Assembly: GCA_016763185.1 (NCBI GenBank)
Contig: JAESUG010000054.1
Span: forward strand, 1 to 32,604
DNA: 32,604 bases
Direction: 5' to 3'
DNA from: Robiginitomaculum sp.
Lineage (GTDB): Bacteria > Pseudomonadota > Alphaproteobacteria > Caulobacterales > Maricaulaceae
The translations under genes were made by a program, and so were the position numbers. Below are positions 17,258 through 25,995 of the stretch, one piece after another. A model generated the notes under the pieces. That model searched no databases. It had not been told where the DNA came from and saw only the letters and a program-made list of their open reading frames with translations. Numbering within the stretch: the stretch's first letter is position 1; every line of letters begins with the position of its first letter.

Positions 17258-17751
17258 ACAATGAAGAACAAACCGACGCCCACGATGAAAACAGCGATAC
17301 CGGCCCGATTTGCGAATTTGTAACTTTGTATATCGGCGAGCAGGTATTTGGGATTGCCGTTGATGATATACGCGAAGTATTTCATCCTCATGCCATCACC
17401 AGAGTGCCGCTGGCACCACCTGAAATTCGCGGTGTTCTAAACTTACGCGGGCGCATTGTTACCGCCATTGAAGTTCGCACTCGCTTAAATCTGCCGCCTT
17501 TGGAACAAGACAGTAATTCGATTATGGCCATCGGGGTTGAAGTTGAAAACGAGGCGTTTGGCCTCATTATCGACAGAGTTGGTGATGTTTTACAGCTCCC
17601 TGAACGGGATTGTGAACCGATCCCAAGTAATATGGACCCCGTATGGCAGAGGGTTTCCAGCGGAATTTACCGTTTAGAAGGTCAATTGTTAATTATTTTA
17701 GATATTCAGCGCTTATTGGGTATTGAAGTACAAACTGATCTTGCCGCATAA
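17254..17751 (+). CDS. cheW: Chemotaxis coupling protein CheW
   Basis: Adaptor linking chemoreceptors to CheA in the array. The 165-residue protein is one CheW domain of normal length with a short acidic N-terminal extension (residues 1-20). Typical segments are VTLYIGEQVFGIAVDDIREVF, the NLRGRIVTAIEVRTRL core and the closing LLIILDIQRLLG. The start codon overlaps the cheA stop by four bases, so translation is likely coupled. It belongs to the cheA-cheW-cheY-cheB-cheR run. Confidence 0.95.
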   Translation: MNNEEQTDAHDENSDTGPICEFVTLYIGEQVFGIAVDDIREVFHPHAITRVPLAPPEIRGVLNLRGRIVTAIEVRTRLNLPPLEQDSNSIMAIGVEVENEAFGLIIDRVGDVLQLPERDCEPIPSNMDPVWQRVSSGIYRLEGQLLIILDIQRLLGIEVQTDLAA

Positions 17752-17775
17752 ATCAAATTCTTAGGATAAATAGAT

Positions 17776-18141
17776 ATGAAACAATGCCTTGTAGTTGACG
17801 ACAGCCGTGTCATCCGAAAAGTGGCTCGCCGTATTTTGGAAGACATGGAGTTTAAGTGTACCGAAGCCGAGGACGGCGCCCAAGCCTTGACCCAGTGTCG
17901 TGCTGATATGCCCGATGCTATTTTACTGGATTGGAATATGCCGGTGATGAACGGTATCGACTTCTTACGCGCCTTGCGCTTGGAAAGCGGTGGAGATCAG
18001 CCAATTGTCGTTTTTTGTACCACTGAAAACGATATGGGACACATCACCGAGGCACTACGCGCTGGGGCCAATGAGTATATCATGAAGCCATTTGATAGCG
18101 ACATTATCAACGCCAAGTTCGCCGAAGTTGGCTTAGTATAA
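17776..18141 (+). CDS. cheY: Single-domain response regulator CheY
   Basis: Receiver-only regulator that carries the CheA phosphate to the flagellar motor. The 121-residue protein has the acidic pocket VVDDS (Asp8, Asp9), acceptor Asp52 in LLDWNMPVMNG, the switch Thr in CTTEND and the conserved Lys in IMKPFD. An AGGA ribosome-binding site precedes ATG 17776. It sits 24 bases after cheW and directly before cheB. Confidence 0.95.
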   Translation: MKQCLVVDDSRVIRKVARRILEDMEFKCTEAEDGAQALTQCRADMPDAILLDWNMPVMNGIDFLRALRLESGGDQPIVVFCTTENDMGHITEALRAGANEYIMKPFDSDIINAKFAEVGLV

Positions 18142-18190
18142 ATCAATGCACGCGCCCCCGACACGTACCCATACAAGTTCAAGAACAGCG

Positions 18191-19246
18191 ATGAAGCCCA
18201 TTCGGGTTTTGTTGGTTGACGACAGTGCCGTTGTGCGCGGGTTGATTACCCGTTGGTTGGACGTTGAAACAGACATTGAAGTCGTGGCCAAGGCCATGGA
18301 CGGCATCCAAGGTGTTAAACAGGCTGGTGAACACCAACCGGATGTGGTGGTGCTTGACATAGAAATGCCGCGCATGGACGGCATTACTGCATTGCCACAG
18401 ATCTTAAAAATCTCACCTAAATCGAAGGTTGTTATGGCATCAACCTTAACCCACAGAAATGCCGAGATTACCATGCGGGCCTTGTCCCAAGGGGCCAGTG
18501 ATTACACGCCCAAGCCAGAATCTGGGGGTTTGTCCAATGCCGAGGAATTTCGTACGGCGCTCATTGGTAAAATTCGCGCACTAGGGCGACCTGCACCCGC
18601 GAGCCGTACGGTTACACGTCCAATTACCCCACCAGCACGCGCTATGCGGGCCAAGTCTGGCAATTTCCTCAAGCCAGAAGCGTTGTTTATTGGATCAAGC
18701 ACTGGTGGTCCACAAGCGTTACGTGAGGTGATGTCAGTTATTGGTTCGCACCTTTGCATCCCTATCTTTATTACCCAACACATGCCGAAAACCTTCACCA
18801 CCGTATTGGCTGAGCATTTAAGTAAGTCCGCTCGCAAACTGGTGATTGAAGGCCGTGATGGCATGCCAGTGAAGCCAAACGGTGTCTATCTAGCTCCCGG
18901 CGGCAGTCACATGACCGTACGCCAAACTGGAAGCAGTGTTGTCATTGGTTTGGACCAAAAGCCACCTGAAAATTTCTGCCGCCCTTCTGTCGATCCGATG
19001 TTTCGGTCCGGTGTGAAGATATACGGCAAACGAACCATGGCGCTCATGTTAACCGGCATGGGACGCGATGGTCATGATGGAACGCAGGACATGTTTGATG
19101 CTGGTGCCAGAGTTTTGGCGCAAGATGAAGCAAGTTCAATCGTTTGGGGCATGCCCGGTGCCATTGTGCAATCTGGCTTAGCTCATGAAGTTTTACCATT
19201 GACCAAAATCGGCACCAGAGTGCTGCAAATTATCCAAGGGAACTAG
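18191..19246 (+). CDS. cheB: Chemotaxis methylesterase CheB
   Basis: Phosphorylation-activated protein-glutamate methylesterase/deamidase acting on chemoreceptors. From ATG 18191 the protein has 351 residues: a receiver domain with acceptor Asp56 in VVVLDIEMPRMDG, a Pro/Arg-rich linker near 130-155, and the methylesterase domain with catalytic Ser170 in FIGSSTGGPQAL, His197 in ITQHMPKTF and an Asp in LTGMGRDGHDG. An earlier in-frame ATG at 18146 would add 15 residues without a better ribosome-binding site, and the family normally begins with the KPIRVLLVDDS strand. cheR starts one base after its stop. Confidence 0.94.
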   Translation: MKPIRVLLVDDSAVVRGLITRWLDVETDIEVVAKAMDGIQGVKQAGEHQPDVVVLDIEMPRMDGITALPQILKISPKSKVVMASTLTHRNAEITMRALSQGASDYTPKPESGGLSNAEEFRTALIGKIRALGRPAPASRTVTRPITPPARAMRAKSGNFLKPEALFIGSSTGGPQALREVMSVIGSHLCIPIFITQHMPKTFTTVLAEHLSKSARKLVIEGRDGMPVKPNGVYLAPGGSHMTVRQTGSSVVIGLDQKPPENFCRPSVDPMFRSGVKIYGKRTMALMLTGMGRDGHDGTQDMFDAGARVLAQDEASSIVWGMPGAIVQSGLAHEVLPLTKIGTRVLQIIQGN

Positions 19247-19247
19247 A

Positions 19248-20084
19248 ATGCAACAAGATAATTTCGAATATTTGGCCAATTTATTGATGAAAAAGTCGGG
19301 GCATGTTTTGACACCGGAAAAAGGCTATTTGCTCGACAGTCGCTTGGGGCCGATCGCACGCAAAGAAGGTGTTAATTCCGTCGAAGAGTTGGTACGCGCC
19401 ATGCGAACCCGTAATGATGAACAGCTGAACTGGGCCGTTACCGAAGCGATGACCACCAATGAGACTTTTTTCTTTCGGGACCGTACACCGTTTGATTTGT
19501 TTAAGGCTGAGGTCATTCCGCACCTTGTTGAAAATCGCCGACCTGGGGTCAAAGCAAAGATCTGGTGCGCGGCAGCTTCGGCGGGTCAGGAGCCGTATTC
19601 ATTAGCGATGGTCTTGCGCGAGGAGCGTACCATGCTTCGCGGCATGCAAATGGATATTCTAGCATCCGACATTTCCGACAAGATCATCGACAAAGCCAAG
19701 GCTGGGATCTATTCGCAATTTGAAGTGCAACGTGGTTTGCCCGTGCAATTAATGGTGAAGTATTTCGAAAAAGAAGGCGATATGTGGAAGATTGACCCAA
19801 GCCTTCGTCAAAATATCAAGTTTCGGGTTTTCAATTTACTAGAGAGCTACCTCTCGGTGGGTAATTTTGATGTGGTGTTCTGTCGCAATGTATTGATCTA
19901 TTTCAATAAGGAAACCAAACGCGATATATTGAACCGGATGGCGCAAAAAATGGCACCTGATGGATTTTTGTTTCTTGGTGCTGCGGAGACTGTGTTGGGC
20001 TTAACGGACGAATTTGAGCCGGTCGCTGGCAAGCGCGGTCTTTACCGTCGCAAACAACGGGTGGACGTAGCCAAAGTAGCGTAA
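19248..20084 (+). CDS. cheR: Chemoreceptor methyltransferase CheR
   Basis: S-adenosylmethionine-dependent methyltransferase modifying glutamates on chemoreceptors, opposing CheB. The 278-residue protein shows the N-terminal helical domain and then the SAM-binding domain with TTNETFFFRD, CAAASAGQEPYSLAM and the FDVVFCRNVLIYFNKE signature. AAGGGAAC precedes the ATG. It is the last gene of the che run in this window and ends before a hairpin shared with ctrA. No chemoreceptor gene, cheD or cheZ-like gene is present nearby. Confidence 0.95.
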   Translation: MQQDNFEYLANLLMKKSGHVLTPEKGYLLDSRLGPIARKEGVNSVEELVRAMRTRNDEQLNWAVTEAMTTNETFFFRDRTPFDLFKAEVIPHLVENRRPGVKAKIWCAAASAGQEPYSLAMVLREERTMLRGMQMDILASDISDKIIDKAKAGIYSQFEVQRGLPVQLMVKYFEKEGDMWKIDPSLRQNIKFRVFNLLESYLSVGNFDVVFCRNVLIYFNKETKRDILNRMAQKMAPDGFLFLGAAETVLGLTDEFEPVAGKRGLYRRKQRVDVAKVA

Positions 20085-20100
20085 TTATTATTTTTGGGTC

Positions 20101-20141
20101 AGATAAAAAAAAGGGACCGCAACTGCCGCCCCTTATCTTTT
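20101..20141. terminator. Likely bidirectional terminator between cheR and ctrA
   Basis: An imperfect hairpin with outer arms GATAA/TTATC and AAGGG/CCCTT around ACCGCAACTGCCG. A run of eight A on the left gives a T-run for the minus-strand transcript (ctrA), and TTATCTTTT follows on the right for the plus-strand transcript (cheR). It lies exactly between the two converging genes. Confidence 0.6.
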
Positions 20142-20162
20142 GATATGTTGTTGATTGAGCGG

Positions 20163-20855
20163 TTACGCTGCCATTTCTTCGGCTGGGTTACGCAGCACAT
20201 AGCCCCGTCCCCATACGGTTTCGATATAATGGTCACCACCGGTGGCATTGGCTAGCTTTTTGCGTAGTTTGCAAATGAACACGTCAATGATTTTTAATTC
20301 CGGTTCGTCCATGCCCCCATATAAATGGTTGAGGAACATTTCTTTGGTCAGCGTCGTGCCTTTGCGCAAGGACAATAACTCCAGCATTTGGTATTCTTTG
20401 CCCGTCAAGTGAACCCGTTGATTGTTCACATCGACGGTTTTGGCATCGAGATTGACCTTGACCGAACCGGTGGCAATGATCGATTGCGAGTGCCCTTTGG
20501 AGCGCCGGACCACCGCATGAATACGGGCAACCAGTTCGTCCTTGTGGAATGGTTTCGTTAGGTAATCATCCGCGCCATACCCTAGCCCACGAACTTTGAT
20601 ATCGGTATCGGCTGTTCCCGACAAAATCAGCACCGGTGTATCGACTTTCGAAATCCGCAGCTGTTTTAGAACATCAAAACCCGGCATGTCTGGAAGATTT
20701 AGATCGAGCAGGATGATATCATAATCATACAGCTTTCCTAGATCGACCCCTTCTTCGCCGAGATCGGTGGTATAAATATTGAACCCTTCTGACTTCAACA
20801 TTAGTTCAATTGATTGTGCTGTTGCACGATCATCTTCGATCAATAAGACCCGCAT
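20163..20855 (-). CDS. ctrA: Cell-cycle master response regulator CtrA
   Basis: DNA-binding response regulator of the OmpR/PhoB class that in alphaproteobacteria controls division, replication initiation and early flagellar genes. The 230-residue protein is nearly collinear with Caulobacter CtrA: receiver with acceptor Asp51 in [43 protein letters not shown], and a winged-helix domain with [39 protein letters not shown] and VWGRGYVLR. It ends in alanines (EEMAA), similar to the C-terminal tail recognised for ClpXP proteolysis in Caulobacter. The start at 20855 follows a strong GGAGGAGGGG site; the longer frame to 20888 adds 11 unlikely residues. Confidence 0.97.
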   Translation of the reverse strand: MRVLLIEDDRATAQSIELMLKSEGFNIYTTDLGEEGVDLGKLYDYDIILLDLNLPDMPGFDVLKQLRISKVDTPVLILSGTADTDIKVRGLGYGADDYLTKPFHKDELVARIHAVVRRSKGHSQSIIATGSVKVNLDAKTVDVNNQRVHLTGKEYQMLELLSLRKGTTLTKEMFLNHLYGGMDEPELKIIDVFICKLRKKLANATGGDHYIETVWGRGYVLRNPAEEMAA

Positions 20856-21142
20856 ACGCCCCTCCTCCTTGGATAGCCTGCGAATCACTTGTGTCTCGCA
20901 GGTGCATACATTGTTAACTCGCTGTTGACGCTATGTGAATCCCGTTAACCAAAGTTAAACAAACCAAAACCTTATGCCCCAGTTTTCACTGCTCTGGGTA
21001 AGTTCTGGTTAGGATTTGGGTAAAAAATCGTACTTTCATTGAAAATTGAACCTGCAATCTTTACCGGCTCGAAACTCAAATCAGCTATATTGTCATTTAT
21101 TCGGGGATGAAATTTTTCATTGGTTAACGGGAATAATCTTTC
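20856..21142. promoter_or_regulatory. Divergent ctrA/fliI control region
   Basis: This 287-base region separates ctrA from fliI. TTAACCAAAGTTAA at 20945-20958 is a pair of TTAA halves six bases apart, close to the CtrA consensus TTAA-N7-TTAA and suggesting autoregulation. A GANTC site (GAATC, 20937-20941), the CcrM methylation target, lies beside it; a second is at 20882-20886. Further TTAAC elements occur at 20914-20918 and 21124-21128. A palindrome ATGAAA-TT-TTTCAT at 21107-21120 precedes fliI. No promoter start can be fixed. Confidence 0.45.
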
Positions 21143-22486
21143 ATGCATGCGCTTGCTGCTAAAATTAACGATTTAGAACCGCGGCGGTTTTCCGGGCGCG
21201 TCTCTGCGATCAACGGCGTGTTGGTGGAAGCGGTTGGCCCGATCAACGCTTTGGTGTTGGGTGCCAATGCCAGCATTGAAACCCGGTCCAACTCTATTCA
21301 TTGCGAAGTGATCGGTTTTGACCGCGAGCGCGCTTTATTAATGCCGTTTGCAGCGCTTGATGGGGTTCATGCCGGCGCAAAGATCAATATCAACTCACAA
21401 CCCAATCATTTACGCCCAACGAACCAATGGCTAGGGCGCGTGGTCAATGCGTTTGGCGAGCCCATGGACGACAAAGGTCCGCTCGTGCAGGGCCAACAGG
21501 CCTACCCCTTACGTGGACTACCGCCAAAAGCCCATGCCCGCGACCGGGTGGGTAGCCGGATTGATCTGGGCGTTCGGGCGCTCAATGTCTTTACCCAAAT
21601 TTGCAAAGGCCAACGTTTGGGCGTGTTTGCCGGGTCCGGCGTTGGTAAATCGGTCTTAATGTCAATGTTGGCGCGCAATGCCGAATGTGATGTGATCATT
21701 ATCGGTCTCATTGGCGAACGGGGCCGCGAGGTCAAAGAGTTTATCGACGACGTATTAGGTGCCGAGGGCCTAAAGCGCGCCATTGTGGTGGTGGCAACCT
21801 CTGACGAGCCCGCTCTTGCCCGCCGTCAAGCCGCCCAGTTGACCATGACCTTGGCCGAGTATTTTCGCGATCAAGGCAATCACGTGCTTTGTTTGATGGA
21901 CAGCATTACCCGCTTTGCCATGGCGCAACGGGAAATTGGCCTGGCCGCTGGCGAGCCGCCAACCACGCGCGGGTACACGCCCAGTGTGTTTAACGAGCTG
22001 CCCAAATTGTTGGAACGGGCCGGCCCCGGCGATAGCAAATCATCAAATGGCGGGGCAATCACTGGCATTTTTACGATTTTAGTGGATGGCGACGACCATA
22101 ATGAACCAATAGCCGATGCGGCACGCGGGATTTTAGATGGTCATATTGTGATGGAACGCGATATTGCTGAACGGGGCCGCTTTCCGGCGATCAATATTTT
22201 GAAATCTGTTTCGCGGACCATGCCCAATTGTTGTGAGCCTGGTGAGATGGAGCAGATCAAACAAGCCCGCAAAGCGATGACTGATTATTCCAATATGGAA
22301 GAACTGATCCGTTTGGGCGCGTATGCCAAAGGCTCAAACCCAGATGTCGATACCGCAATTGCCTTACACGAACCATTGGAAGCTTTTTTGAGCCAAACGG
22401 CGGATGAAGTAACCGATACCATTACGAGTTTTTCGCGTCTTAGCGAAATTTTGACAACCAATAGCAACAAACCCACAAACGGGTGA
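21143..22486 (+). CDS. fliI: Flagellar export ATPase FliI
   Basis: ATPase of the flagellar type III export apparatus, at the cytosolic base of the basal body, related to F1 beta subunits. The 447-residue length is normal. Visible are the Walker A loop AGSGVGKS (residues 163-170), [40 protein letters not shown] and [21 protein letters not shown]. The start has only a modest GGGA upstream. It is followed directly by fliJ and is divergent from ctrA, matching CtrA control of fliI in relatives (known for Caulobacter, inferred here). Confidence 0.95.
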   Translation: MHALAAKINDLEPRRFSGRVSAINGVLVEAVGPINALVLGANASIETRSNSIHCEVIGFDRERALLMPFAALDGVHAGAKININSQPNHLRPTNQWLGRVVNAFGEPMDDKGPLVQGQQAYPLRGLPPKAHARDRVGSRIDLGVRALNVFTQICKGQRLGVFAGSGVGKSVLMSMLARNAECDVIIIGLIGERGREVKEFIDDVLGAEGLKRAIVVVATSDEPALARRQAAQLTMTLAEYFRDQGNHVLCLMDSITRFAMAQREIGLAAGEPPTTRGYTPSVFNELPKLLERAGPGDSKSSNGGAITGIFTILVDGDDHNEPIADAARGILDGHIVMERDIAERGRFPAINILKSVSRTMPNCCEPGEMEQIKQARKAMTDYSNMEELIRLGAYAKGSNPDVDTAIALHEPLEAFLSQTADEVTDTITSFSRLSEILTTNSNKPTNG

Positions 22487-22497
22487 CGGAGAAAATT

Positions 22498-22905
22498 ATG
22501 AGAAGTTTTGCATCCTTAGTTAAACTAGCCAGATTTAAGGTAGAAGAATTACAGCGCCAAATGGCGATGTTGGACGATGCGCGAGCGCATCTTGAAGGCC
22601 GCTCGGCTGAGCTGGAGCGTTCCGTACCCGAAGAACAAGTTGCCGCCGATGCCACCAAGGAAGGGTATTTGGCCTATGGTTCATATGCCCAAGCCGTGAT
22701 TATCCGCAAAGAGAACTTGCAGGTGTCCATGGTTGAGATCGACGCACAAACCGCTTCGCTTCGGGTGTTGCTCGAAGACGCGTTTCGCGAGCTAAAGAAG
22801 TTCGAGTTGATGGAAGATCGTCGCTTGCAACGCTTGGCCGAAATGCAGGCCAAAGTCGAACAAGCCGAGCTCGATGAAATCGCCGGAGTTCGGGCCGCAA
22901 AATAA
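22498..22905 (+). CDS. fliJ: Flagellar export protein FliJ
   Basis: Small coiled-coil protein that inserts in the FliI ring, resembling the gamma subunit of F1, and helps energise export. The 135-residue product is almost entirely helical with heptad-like charge patterning (LARFKVEELQRQMAMLDDAR, RLQRLAEMQAKVEQAELDEI). FliJ proteins diverge strongly, so position after fliI is an important part of the call. ATG 22498 follows ACGGAG and is preferred over a GTG at 22483 that overlaps the fliI stop. Confidence 0.85.
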   Translation: MRSFASLVKLARFKVEELQRQMAMLDDARAHLEGRSAELERSVPEEQVAADATKEGYLAYGSYAQAVIIRKENLQVSMVEIDAQTASLRVLLEDAFRELKKFELMEDRRLQRLAEMQAKVEQAELDEIAGVRAAK

Positions 22906-23392
22906 GCTGGAATACCAACAAAACAGCTAATTTTGGGTTCAAAAAAAATCTTTTGGCTCGATCTAAACAATTATCCAACGCATAATTTTGGATTGACATC
23001 GCTTGTTGTTACACCGGAGGTGGCCAAACGAATTTGGTTACACATCGATGTTTTGTTGATATTTCAAGTGCTTTACGCTGTCAAAGAGCCAAACCAACAG
23101 CCAAGCTGCAAGTTTTAAGCGGTAAGTATAGCACCCCCTTGTGCCATCGGAATGGCCCCGTGTTATCCTCGGCTAGCATTGGCGATAAATGGCGATACCT
23201 GGATTTTATTCATATTTATTGGCGAAAAAATCGCTTTTTTTGGCTACCAAAATGGCGCAGCACCCGCCAACGCGCCAACCCGTTTTAGCCAGTCCCAGAA
23301 CCCATTACCTCTACCAAATGAAAATCTATCATTCTGCAGGCCCAGAACCAAATTCAAGCTTGCCTCAGTTTGTACCCTTACCTCCAGCGTCA

Positions 23393-23420
23393 CGGTCCCC
23401 GGCCCCCGCGCCGGGGTCCA
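23393..23420. repeat. REP-like GC-rich palindrome, copy 1
   Basis: A 28-base imperfect palindrome with arms CGGTCCCCGGC and GCCGGGGTCCA around CCCCGC. It is identical over all 28 bases to the reverse complement of 32412-32439. GC-rich extragenic palindromes of this kind are common dispersed repeats in alphaproteobacteria. Confidence 0.75.
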
Positions 23421-23434
23421 AAAGAGGCCTTGGG

Positions 23435-23498
23435 CCAAAAAAGGGAGCGTAAATACGCAAAGGCGTGAACCAAAAAAGGGCGTAGTAATACGCAAGGC
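23435..23498. repeat. Imperfect direct repeat with hairpins
   Basis: Two copies (23435-23464 and 23470-23498) of a roughly 30-base unit beginning CCAAAAAAGGG and ending TACGC followed by AAGGC. Each contains a GCGTA/TACGC hairpin, with loop AA in the first and GTAA in the second, so the stem is kept while the loop varies. It directly follows the REP-like palindrome. Confidence 0.5.
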
Positions 23499-23504
23499 TG
23501 GAGC

Positions 23505-23834
23505 CTAGTTACCCAAACCCTTTTTTAGTAAAATAATGCCCGTTACCGTAACAAAATAACCCAAGGCCCGGGCCAATAGGCCAACGCCGCGATCTTCGAC
23601 AATTCGTCCGATGATCTCGGCGTGAGCGTATGCCAAATCAGCCCCATCCAGCATTTCGATAACGCCGGGCATAATACTATCCAAGAGAGCCGCCAGCAAA
23701 ACCGCCAACCAAATTCTAGAAAAACGACCGGTCATCAAACCAACAAAGGCGCTAACCATCAAAAAAATGAATATATCGCCCGGCCCAAAAGCCAAAATCA
23801 AAATATTGTTCAAAGTCTCCATGACCGACCCCAT
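23505..23834 (-). CDS. Small membrane protein following flhA
   Basis: A protein of about 109 residues with three hydrophobic segments: ILILAFGPGDIFIFLMVSAFVGL, IWLAVLLAALLDSIMPGVIE and ALGYFVTVTGIILL, ending in a basic tail KKGLGN. ATG 23834 (MGSVMETL) or ATG 23822 (METL) are the likely starts; the frame extends to 23870 but that places a TTG start inside flhA. It overlaps or abuts the 3' end of flhA and so is probably in the same transcript. I do not recognise the family. An accessory role in the flagellar membrane apparatus is only suggested by position. Confidence 0.65.
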   Translation of the reverse strand: MGSVMETLNNILILAFGPGDIFIFLMVSAFVGLMTGRFSRIWLAVLLAALLDSIMPGVIEMLDGADLAYAHAEIIGRIVEDRGVGLLARALGYFVTVTGIILLKKGLGN

Positions 23835-23882
23835 GTTCCAAAACGGAACAATACATAAGGGTTGGTGCAAGCCCCGGGCCGG

Positions 23883-25982
23883 TTACACCTGTCCCATAAC
23901 TTTCAAACGCGCCGCCGGATGTACTTCATTTTGCGACATGACCGTGGTTTGCCCACGAAAACGCTCGATGATCGAGCGCACATACGGGCGGATCGCCGGC
24001 GAGGTTAGTAAGACCGGTGTGACCCCAGAGCTTGCTGCCTCTTCAAAACTACTGCGAACTGCATTGACAAATTCGTGCAGTTTCGAAGGCGGCAATGCCA
24101 ATTGTCGGCTGTCGCCTTCGCCGATCAAGCTTTCGGCAAATGCTTGTTCCCAGACCGGCGACAGGGTTAAAATTGGAAACACACCGTCCTCGGTGCGCGA
24201 AGCATGGCACAATTGCCGCGCCAGACGAGAGCGCACATGTTCGGTAATGGCACCGGGATTGTTGGTATTGGCCGAAGCTTCGGCAATGCCTTCTAAAATA
24301 GTTGGCAAATCGCGAATGGACACCCGTTCTTTGAGCAGGTTTTGCAATACATGTTGCACGCCGGAACGCGAGATCTGGCTGGGGCAAATATCGTCGACCA
24401 GTTTGCGAACGTCTTTTTCTAGGCCTTCTAACAGTTTATCGGTTTCGGCAAACGACAATAATTCTGGCATATTATCGCGCAATATTTCGGTTAAATGGGT
24501 GGCCAACACCGTAGCCGGGTCGACCACGGTTAGCCCGCGAAACACGGCTTCTTCGCGTAAAGAATCTTCAATCCAAGTCGCCGGCAAACCAAAGGTTGGC
24601 TCTTTGACATGCTCGCCCGGCAGATCAATTTGTTGACCGCTAGGGTCCATCACCAACAAATGCCCTAATTTTAATTTACCTACACCGGCCTCCATTTCTT
24701 TGACCCGAATGGTGTACGCGTCGGCGTCTAATTGCAGATTGTCCAAAATCCGTACGGGCGGCGTAACAAATCCCATCTCGACCGCCATTTGTCGGCGCAA
24801 TGCTTTAATCTGATCGGTTAGTTTACGGCCATCCATCTCGTTGATCAGCGCCAACAACTCATAACCAAGCTCAATTTTTAGCTCATCAATATGCAAGGTA
24901 TCTTTAATGGGCGCTTCGGCATCGGGGTCTGGTTTTTCAGCATCAATGGCAGCGGCGACGGTCTCAGTGTTTTCGGTTAGCGAGCGTTTATAGACAAACC
25001 ATGAGGCAGAACCCGCCGCCACGCCCATCAATGCAAATGGCAAAAACGGCATGCCCGGAAGCAAAGCCGCAATTGTCGCAATCGTGGCAACCAAAGCTAG
25101 CGCTTGCGGATAGCCCGATAATTGGCCGATCAGGGCTTTGTCGGCGGCACCTTCAACACCGGCTTTTGACACCAATAAACCCGCAGCAATTGAAATGACC
25201 AAAGCCGGTATTTGTGAAACCAGGCCGTCCCCAATGGTCAACATGGTATAATTGGCGGCGGCATCACCAAACGCCATGCCTTGTTGCCCAACCCCAATGA
25301 TCATTCCACCAATAATATTGATCGCAGTGATCAACAAACCAGCCATGGCATCGCCGCGCACAAATTTCGAGGCACCGTCCATGGCGCCAAAGAAATTAGA
25401 CTCGGATTCTAAATCGCTACGTTTCTTGCGCGCCTCATCTTCATTGAGCAGACCGGCTGATAAATCTGCATCAATCGCCATTTGCTTGCCCGGCATGGCA
25501 TCAAGAGAAAACCGGGCCGCAACCTCGGCAATCCGCCCCGAACCTTTGGTAATGACCACAAAATTTACAATCACCAAAATGATAAAAACGATGATCCCGA
25601 TCACGTAATTGCCTTGGGTAATCAATGCGCCAAAGGCGCGAATAACTTCCCCAGCCGCGTCAACTCCATCGGCACCATCGGACAAAATCAACCGGGTCGA
25701 GGCCATGTTTAACCCAAGCCGTAACATGGTGGCCACCAGTAAAACTGTCGGAAACGCACTAAATTCAAGCGGCTTTTTAATGAACAGTGCCGTCAACAAT
25801 ACCAAAATTGAAAACGAGATAGAAACCGCCAAGGCAATATCCAACAACCATTTGGGCATCGGCAAGATCAACATCATTAAAATGCTGATAATCCCAACCG
25901 CAAACGCAATTTCGCTGCGCATGACTGAGCGCCAACTTAACCCGCCTGCTTTTGTTTGGCTTTTATTCGCTGCCTCGGCCAT
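23883..25982 (-). CDS. flhA: Flagellar export gate protein FlhA
   Basis: Large membrane component of the flagellar type III export gate. The 699-residue protein has about eight N-terminal helices (residues 25-335) with the FHIPEP-family segments LRLGLNMASTRLILSDG and RFSLDAMPGKQMAIDADLSAG, then a linker and the cytosolic domain (about 365-699) that docks substrates and chaperones. Length and order are those of a complete FlhA. The ATG lies 13 bases after the flbD stop and follows GAGGATAGGG. The conserved Asp of the MPGKQMAIDAD loop, needed for export in other bacteria, is present. Confidence 0.96.
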   Translation of the reverse strand: MAEAANKSQTKAGGLSWRSVMRSEIAFAVGIISILMMLILPMPKWLLDIALAVSISFSILVLLTALFIKKPLEFSAFPTVLLVATMLRLGLNMASTRLILSDGADGVDAAGEVIRAFGALITQGNYVIGIIVFIILVIVNFVVITKGSGRIAEVAARFSLDAMPGKQMAIDADLSAGLLNEDEARKKRSDLESESNFFGAMDGASKFVRGDAMAGLLITAINIIGGMIIGVGQQGMAFGDAAANYTMLTIGDGLVSQIPALVISIAAGLLVSKAGVEGAADKALIGQLSGYPQALALVATIATIAALLPGMPFLPFALMGVAAGSASWFVYKRSLTENTETVAAAIDAEKPDPDAEAPIKDTLHIDELKIELGYELLALINEMDGRKLTDQIKALRRQMAVEMGFVTPPVRILDNLQLDADAYTIRVKEMEAGVGKLKLGHLLVMDPSGQQIDLPGEHVKEPTFGLPATWIEDSLREEAVFRGLTVVDPATVLATHLTEILRDNMPELLSFAETDKLLEGLEKDVRKLVDDICPSQISRSGVQHVLQNLLKERVSIRDLPTILEGIAEASANTNNPGAITEHVRSRLARQLCHASRTEDGVFPILTLSPVWEQAFAESLIGEGDSRQLALPPSKLHEFVNAVRSSFEEAASSGVTPVLLTSPAIRPYVRSIIERFRGQTTVMSQNEVHPAARLKVMGQV

Positions 25983-25995
25983 GTGACCCTATCCT

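Larger units (their letters stand above)
22906..23504. other. Non-coding region between converging flagellar genes
   Basis: About 600 bases without a credible gene. Open frames here are low-complexity and lack ribosome-binding sites. It contains a weak AGCTG/CAGCT hairpin just after fliJ (22908-22930), a REP-like palindrome at 23393-23420 and an imperfect direct repeat with small hairpins at 23435-23498. Confidence 0.5.

Noticed and set aside
23152-23508. Plus-strand frame of 118 codons in the fliJ-flhA gap
   Set aside because: It runs through the REP-like palindrome and direct repeats, has no ribosome-binding site and gives a low-complexity product.
23767-24636. A 289-codon plus-strand frame opposite flhA
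   Set aside because: Long but antisense to the conserved FlhA cytosolic domain; Ser/Arg/Thr-rich product without a fold signature.
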